Origin: Thalassotalea_F euphylliae
GTDB lineage: Bacteria > Pseudomonadota > Gammaproteobacteria > Enterobacterales > Alteromonadaceae
NCBI RefSeq assembly: GCF_042682785.1
Contig: NZ_JBHUIB010000012.1
Coordinates: forward strand, 186,001 to 250,000
Direction: 5' to 3'
Length of the DNA: 64,000 bases
The notes below the pieces were generated by a model. That model ran no database searches. It worked only from the letters and a program-made list of their open reading frames with translations, and was not told the origin of the DNA. A program made the translations under genes and the position numbers. Positions within the stretch are counted from its first letter, which is position 1, and every line of letters starts with the position of its first letter. Shown piece by piece: positions 62,631 to 64,000 of the stretch.

Positions 62631-62647
62631 AGGGTGGTTCGGTTTGA

Positions 62648-64000
62648 TTAGTTTTCGCTAATTTCCCAAACGCTAACTGAACCTGAAATTTCGTTGCCAA
62701 CCACTAACATGGCATTAGCGGTATCAGTCGCTGGAATAAACTTCATACCCTCTGGTGCAAGGTCACCCGTTATCTCAGCATCTTCAACAACACCGCGGTT
62801 ATTGAAGTAATCAACAAAGCTCACGTTAAATGGGTTCGTAATGTCATATACCATGATACCGCCCATACGTTCTAAACCGACGAAAGCAAGCATCTTGTCA
62901 CCAACTTGGCCCAATGCCAGTGCTTCTGGCTCCGGGCCTTTTGCGTCAGAACGTGTATCTCCTTCGTTAACGTCTTCATCATTGTTGAAAGCTTCACCGT
63001 AAATAGCAGCAGTAATTCGCTCTATTTCGTCGCCTGAATCAAACACTAAGTTGCCATTTGCGTCCCAGATAGAGAAAGAACGTGCGCCATATGTAAATAG
63101 CTTATCGTAATCGCCATCGTTGTCGGTATCACCGCGCTCAACAGAGACCTTTAAGCGGCCAAGATCATCATCGTCATTGTTAACGCCTGCAAAGGCTGTT
63201 GGATCTAGAGATAGGTCTTCAGCACGAGATTCATCCGTGTAGGACAAACAGCCATCATCTTCGTCATAATCCATACCGCCAGCGGCTGTACATTCAGCTT
63301 CGTCAGCAACATCAAAGAAGTATTCACGGCCATCACCTTCGTTTGCAGTCACGATGAAAGTAGCGTCTTTCCATGTAAAAGAAGCAATCGTGTCTGGCTG
63401 GTACATACCGTAAAGATTGTCGTATGAACGCAAATTTAAGCCTGAATCTTTATCTGAAGCATCAAGTGTGTACATGCCCCAATCTTTAAAGCCTAGGCCC
63501 TTAACATCAACAATTTCCATCGCGTTAAGATCGACGATAGCTAGCGCATTGTTTTCTTGTAAGCTTACGTAAGCCACAGTTGAGTCATGGTTTACAGTGA
63601 CATATTCAGGCTCTAAGTCCATTGCAACCGTAGTGTTTATCAATTGACCTCTAATTGTGCGACCAGAGGGGTTAGGAAACATCACGCCTTGTGCTGACAA
63701 TGCGTCTTTTTGGTCGTTAAACGCGGTGAAGCTAAGCGTGGTGGCAGTGTCTGCAACGACACCATCGGTAACACTAATGATTGAGATAGACCCTTCAGGA
63801 TCTGTAACGTAATCATCACTAGGCTCGCCTTCATTGGCAACAATTACTTTCGTGCTATCTGGTGTGAAAGTTACCATGTCGGGTAGTACACCAACTTCAA
63901 CATTTTTTATGAAGGCTGGTGCAGCGCCGCTGATATCGTAAAAAGCAATATAACCATTGCCATCCACATCATCTGAAGCCATAGCAACAGCGAGCATGTT
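62648..64000 (-). CDS. Choice-of-anchor I family exported protein (5' partial)
   Basis: The visible 449 residues are the C-terminal part of a beta-propeller-like protein; the frame runs out of the window at 64000, so the start and signal peptide are missing. Typical segments: KVIVANEGEPSDDYVTDPEGSI, EPEYVTVNHDSTVAYVSLQE, ANEGDGREYF, FTYGARSFSIWD, AEDVNEG-type acidic loops and LAPEGMKFIP. The family is annotated choice-of-anchor I, sometimes loosely as alkaline phosphatase-like, without demonstrated catalytic residues. It is probably secreted or surface anchored; function unknown. Confidence 0.82.
   Translation of the reverse strand, partial: NMLAVAMASDDVDGNGYIAFYDISGAAPAFIKNVEVGVLPDMVTFTPDSTKVIVANEGEPSDDYVTDPEGSISIISVTDGVVADTATTLSFTAFNDQKDALSAQGVMFPNPSGRTIRGQLINTTVAMDLEPEYVTVNHDSTVAYVSLQENNALAIVDLNAMEIVDVKGLGFKDWGMYTLDASDKDSGLNLRSYDNLYGMYQPDTIASFTWKDATFIVTANEGDGREYFFDVADEAECTAAGGMDYDEDDGCLSYTDESRAEDLSLDPTAFAGVNNDDDDLGRLKVSVERGDTDNDGDYDKLFTYGARSFSIWDANGNLVFDSGDEIERITAAIYGEAFNNDEDVNEGDTRSDAKGPEPEALALGQVGDKMLAFVGLERMGGIMVYDITNPFNVSFVDYFNNRGVVEDAEITGDLAPEGMKFIPATDTANAMLVVGNEISGSVSVWEISEN

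Noticed and set aside
1..64000. CRISPR arrays, tRNA or rRNA genes, transposons
   Set aside because: No regularly spaced repeats, cloverleaf-like stretches or transposase reading frames were recognised by eye; a tRNAscan-type search was not possible.

Overview
This window is chromosomal DNA of a Gram-negative gammaproteobacterium, most likely a marine member of the Alteromonadales (Colwelliaceae/Thalassotalea-like). The evidence is E. coli-like gene order in several blocks (dksA-gluQRS-pcnB-folK-panB-panC; cutA-dsbD beside fxsA and groES-groEL; accB-accC behind aroQ; efp beside epmB), a PanP-type aspartate decarboxylase beside panC/panB, moderate A+T content, many GGDEF/EAL and secreted proteins, and tandem DUF3016 genes. 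The genus assignment is inference. No rRNA, tRNA, CRISPR array, insertion sequence or prophage was recognised.

Layout. 1-2.6 kb: the 3' part of a PLP aminotransferase, a Bcr/CflA-type MFS pump and elbB. 2.7-7.9 kb: a LysR regulator divergent from a rimK / M14-like deacylase / RimB-like protease / MscS cluster, then convergent zntB. 8-10.6 kb (minus): a small oxidoreductase-like protein, accC, accB, aroQ. 10.7-15.6 kb: an operon of a PstS-like periplasmic protein, a porin-like outer-membrane protein and a GGDEF-EAL protein, followed by ung. 15.6-19 kb (minus): a membrane diguanylate cyclase, dsbD, cutA. 19.2-23.4 kb: fxsA, groES, groEL and a Cys/Met-metabolism PLP lyase. 23.7-35 kb: an accessory island with a 3165-residue secreted RHS/YD-repeat protein, a tightly coupled exported partner gene, and a small outer-membrane barrel gene between 27-bp direct repeats. 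35.2-37.4 kb: a DUF4136-like lipoprotein and three tandem DUF3016 genes. 37.5-42.6 kb: epmB/efp, a secreted lipase-like hydrolase with a DUF4785 protein, and an AhpD-like protein. 42.8-48.6 kb: an ABC exporter (yadGH-like), a TrmB-like methyltransferase, a BshA-like glycosyltransferase, and a DAACS transporter fused to a solute-binding domain. 48.9-58 kb: pantothenate/folate/RNA-processing genes (panP, panC, panB, folK, pcnB, gluQRS, dksA), a sulfotransferase-like gene and sfsA. 58.2-64 kb: a lipoprotein esterase, yaiI, pepB, a hypothetical gene, thpR and the 3' part of a choice-of-anchor I protein.

How genes work together. PanP makes beta-alanine, PanB makes ketopantoate and PanC joins ketopantoate-derived pantoate to beta-alanine. 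EpmB supplies beta-lysine for modification of Lys34 of the neighbouring EF-P. CutA/DsbD, FxsA and GroESL form a conserved stress/folding neighbourhood. RimK with its two companions modifies or processes proteins, probably around ribosomal protein S6. The PstS-like / porin / GGDEF-EAL set looks like an envelope-to-c-di-GMP signalling unit.

The most unusual item is the gene after the RHS protein. Its exported product carries a domain that reads as a Rieske [2Fe-2S] fold in which every iron ligand is replaced, followed by ankyrin repeats. It is a candidate immunity or decoy protein for an unrecognised RHS C-terminal effector. Two genes (pcnB and the PstS-like gene) also appear to start at the rare codon ATT.
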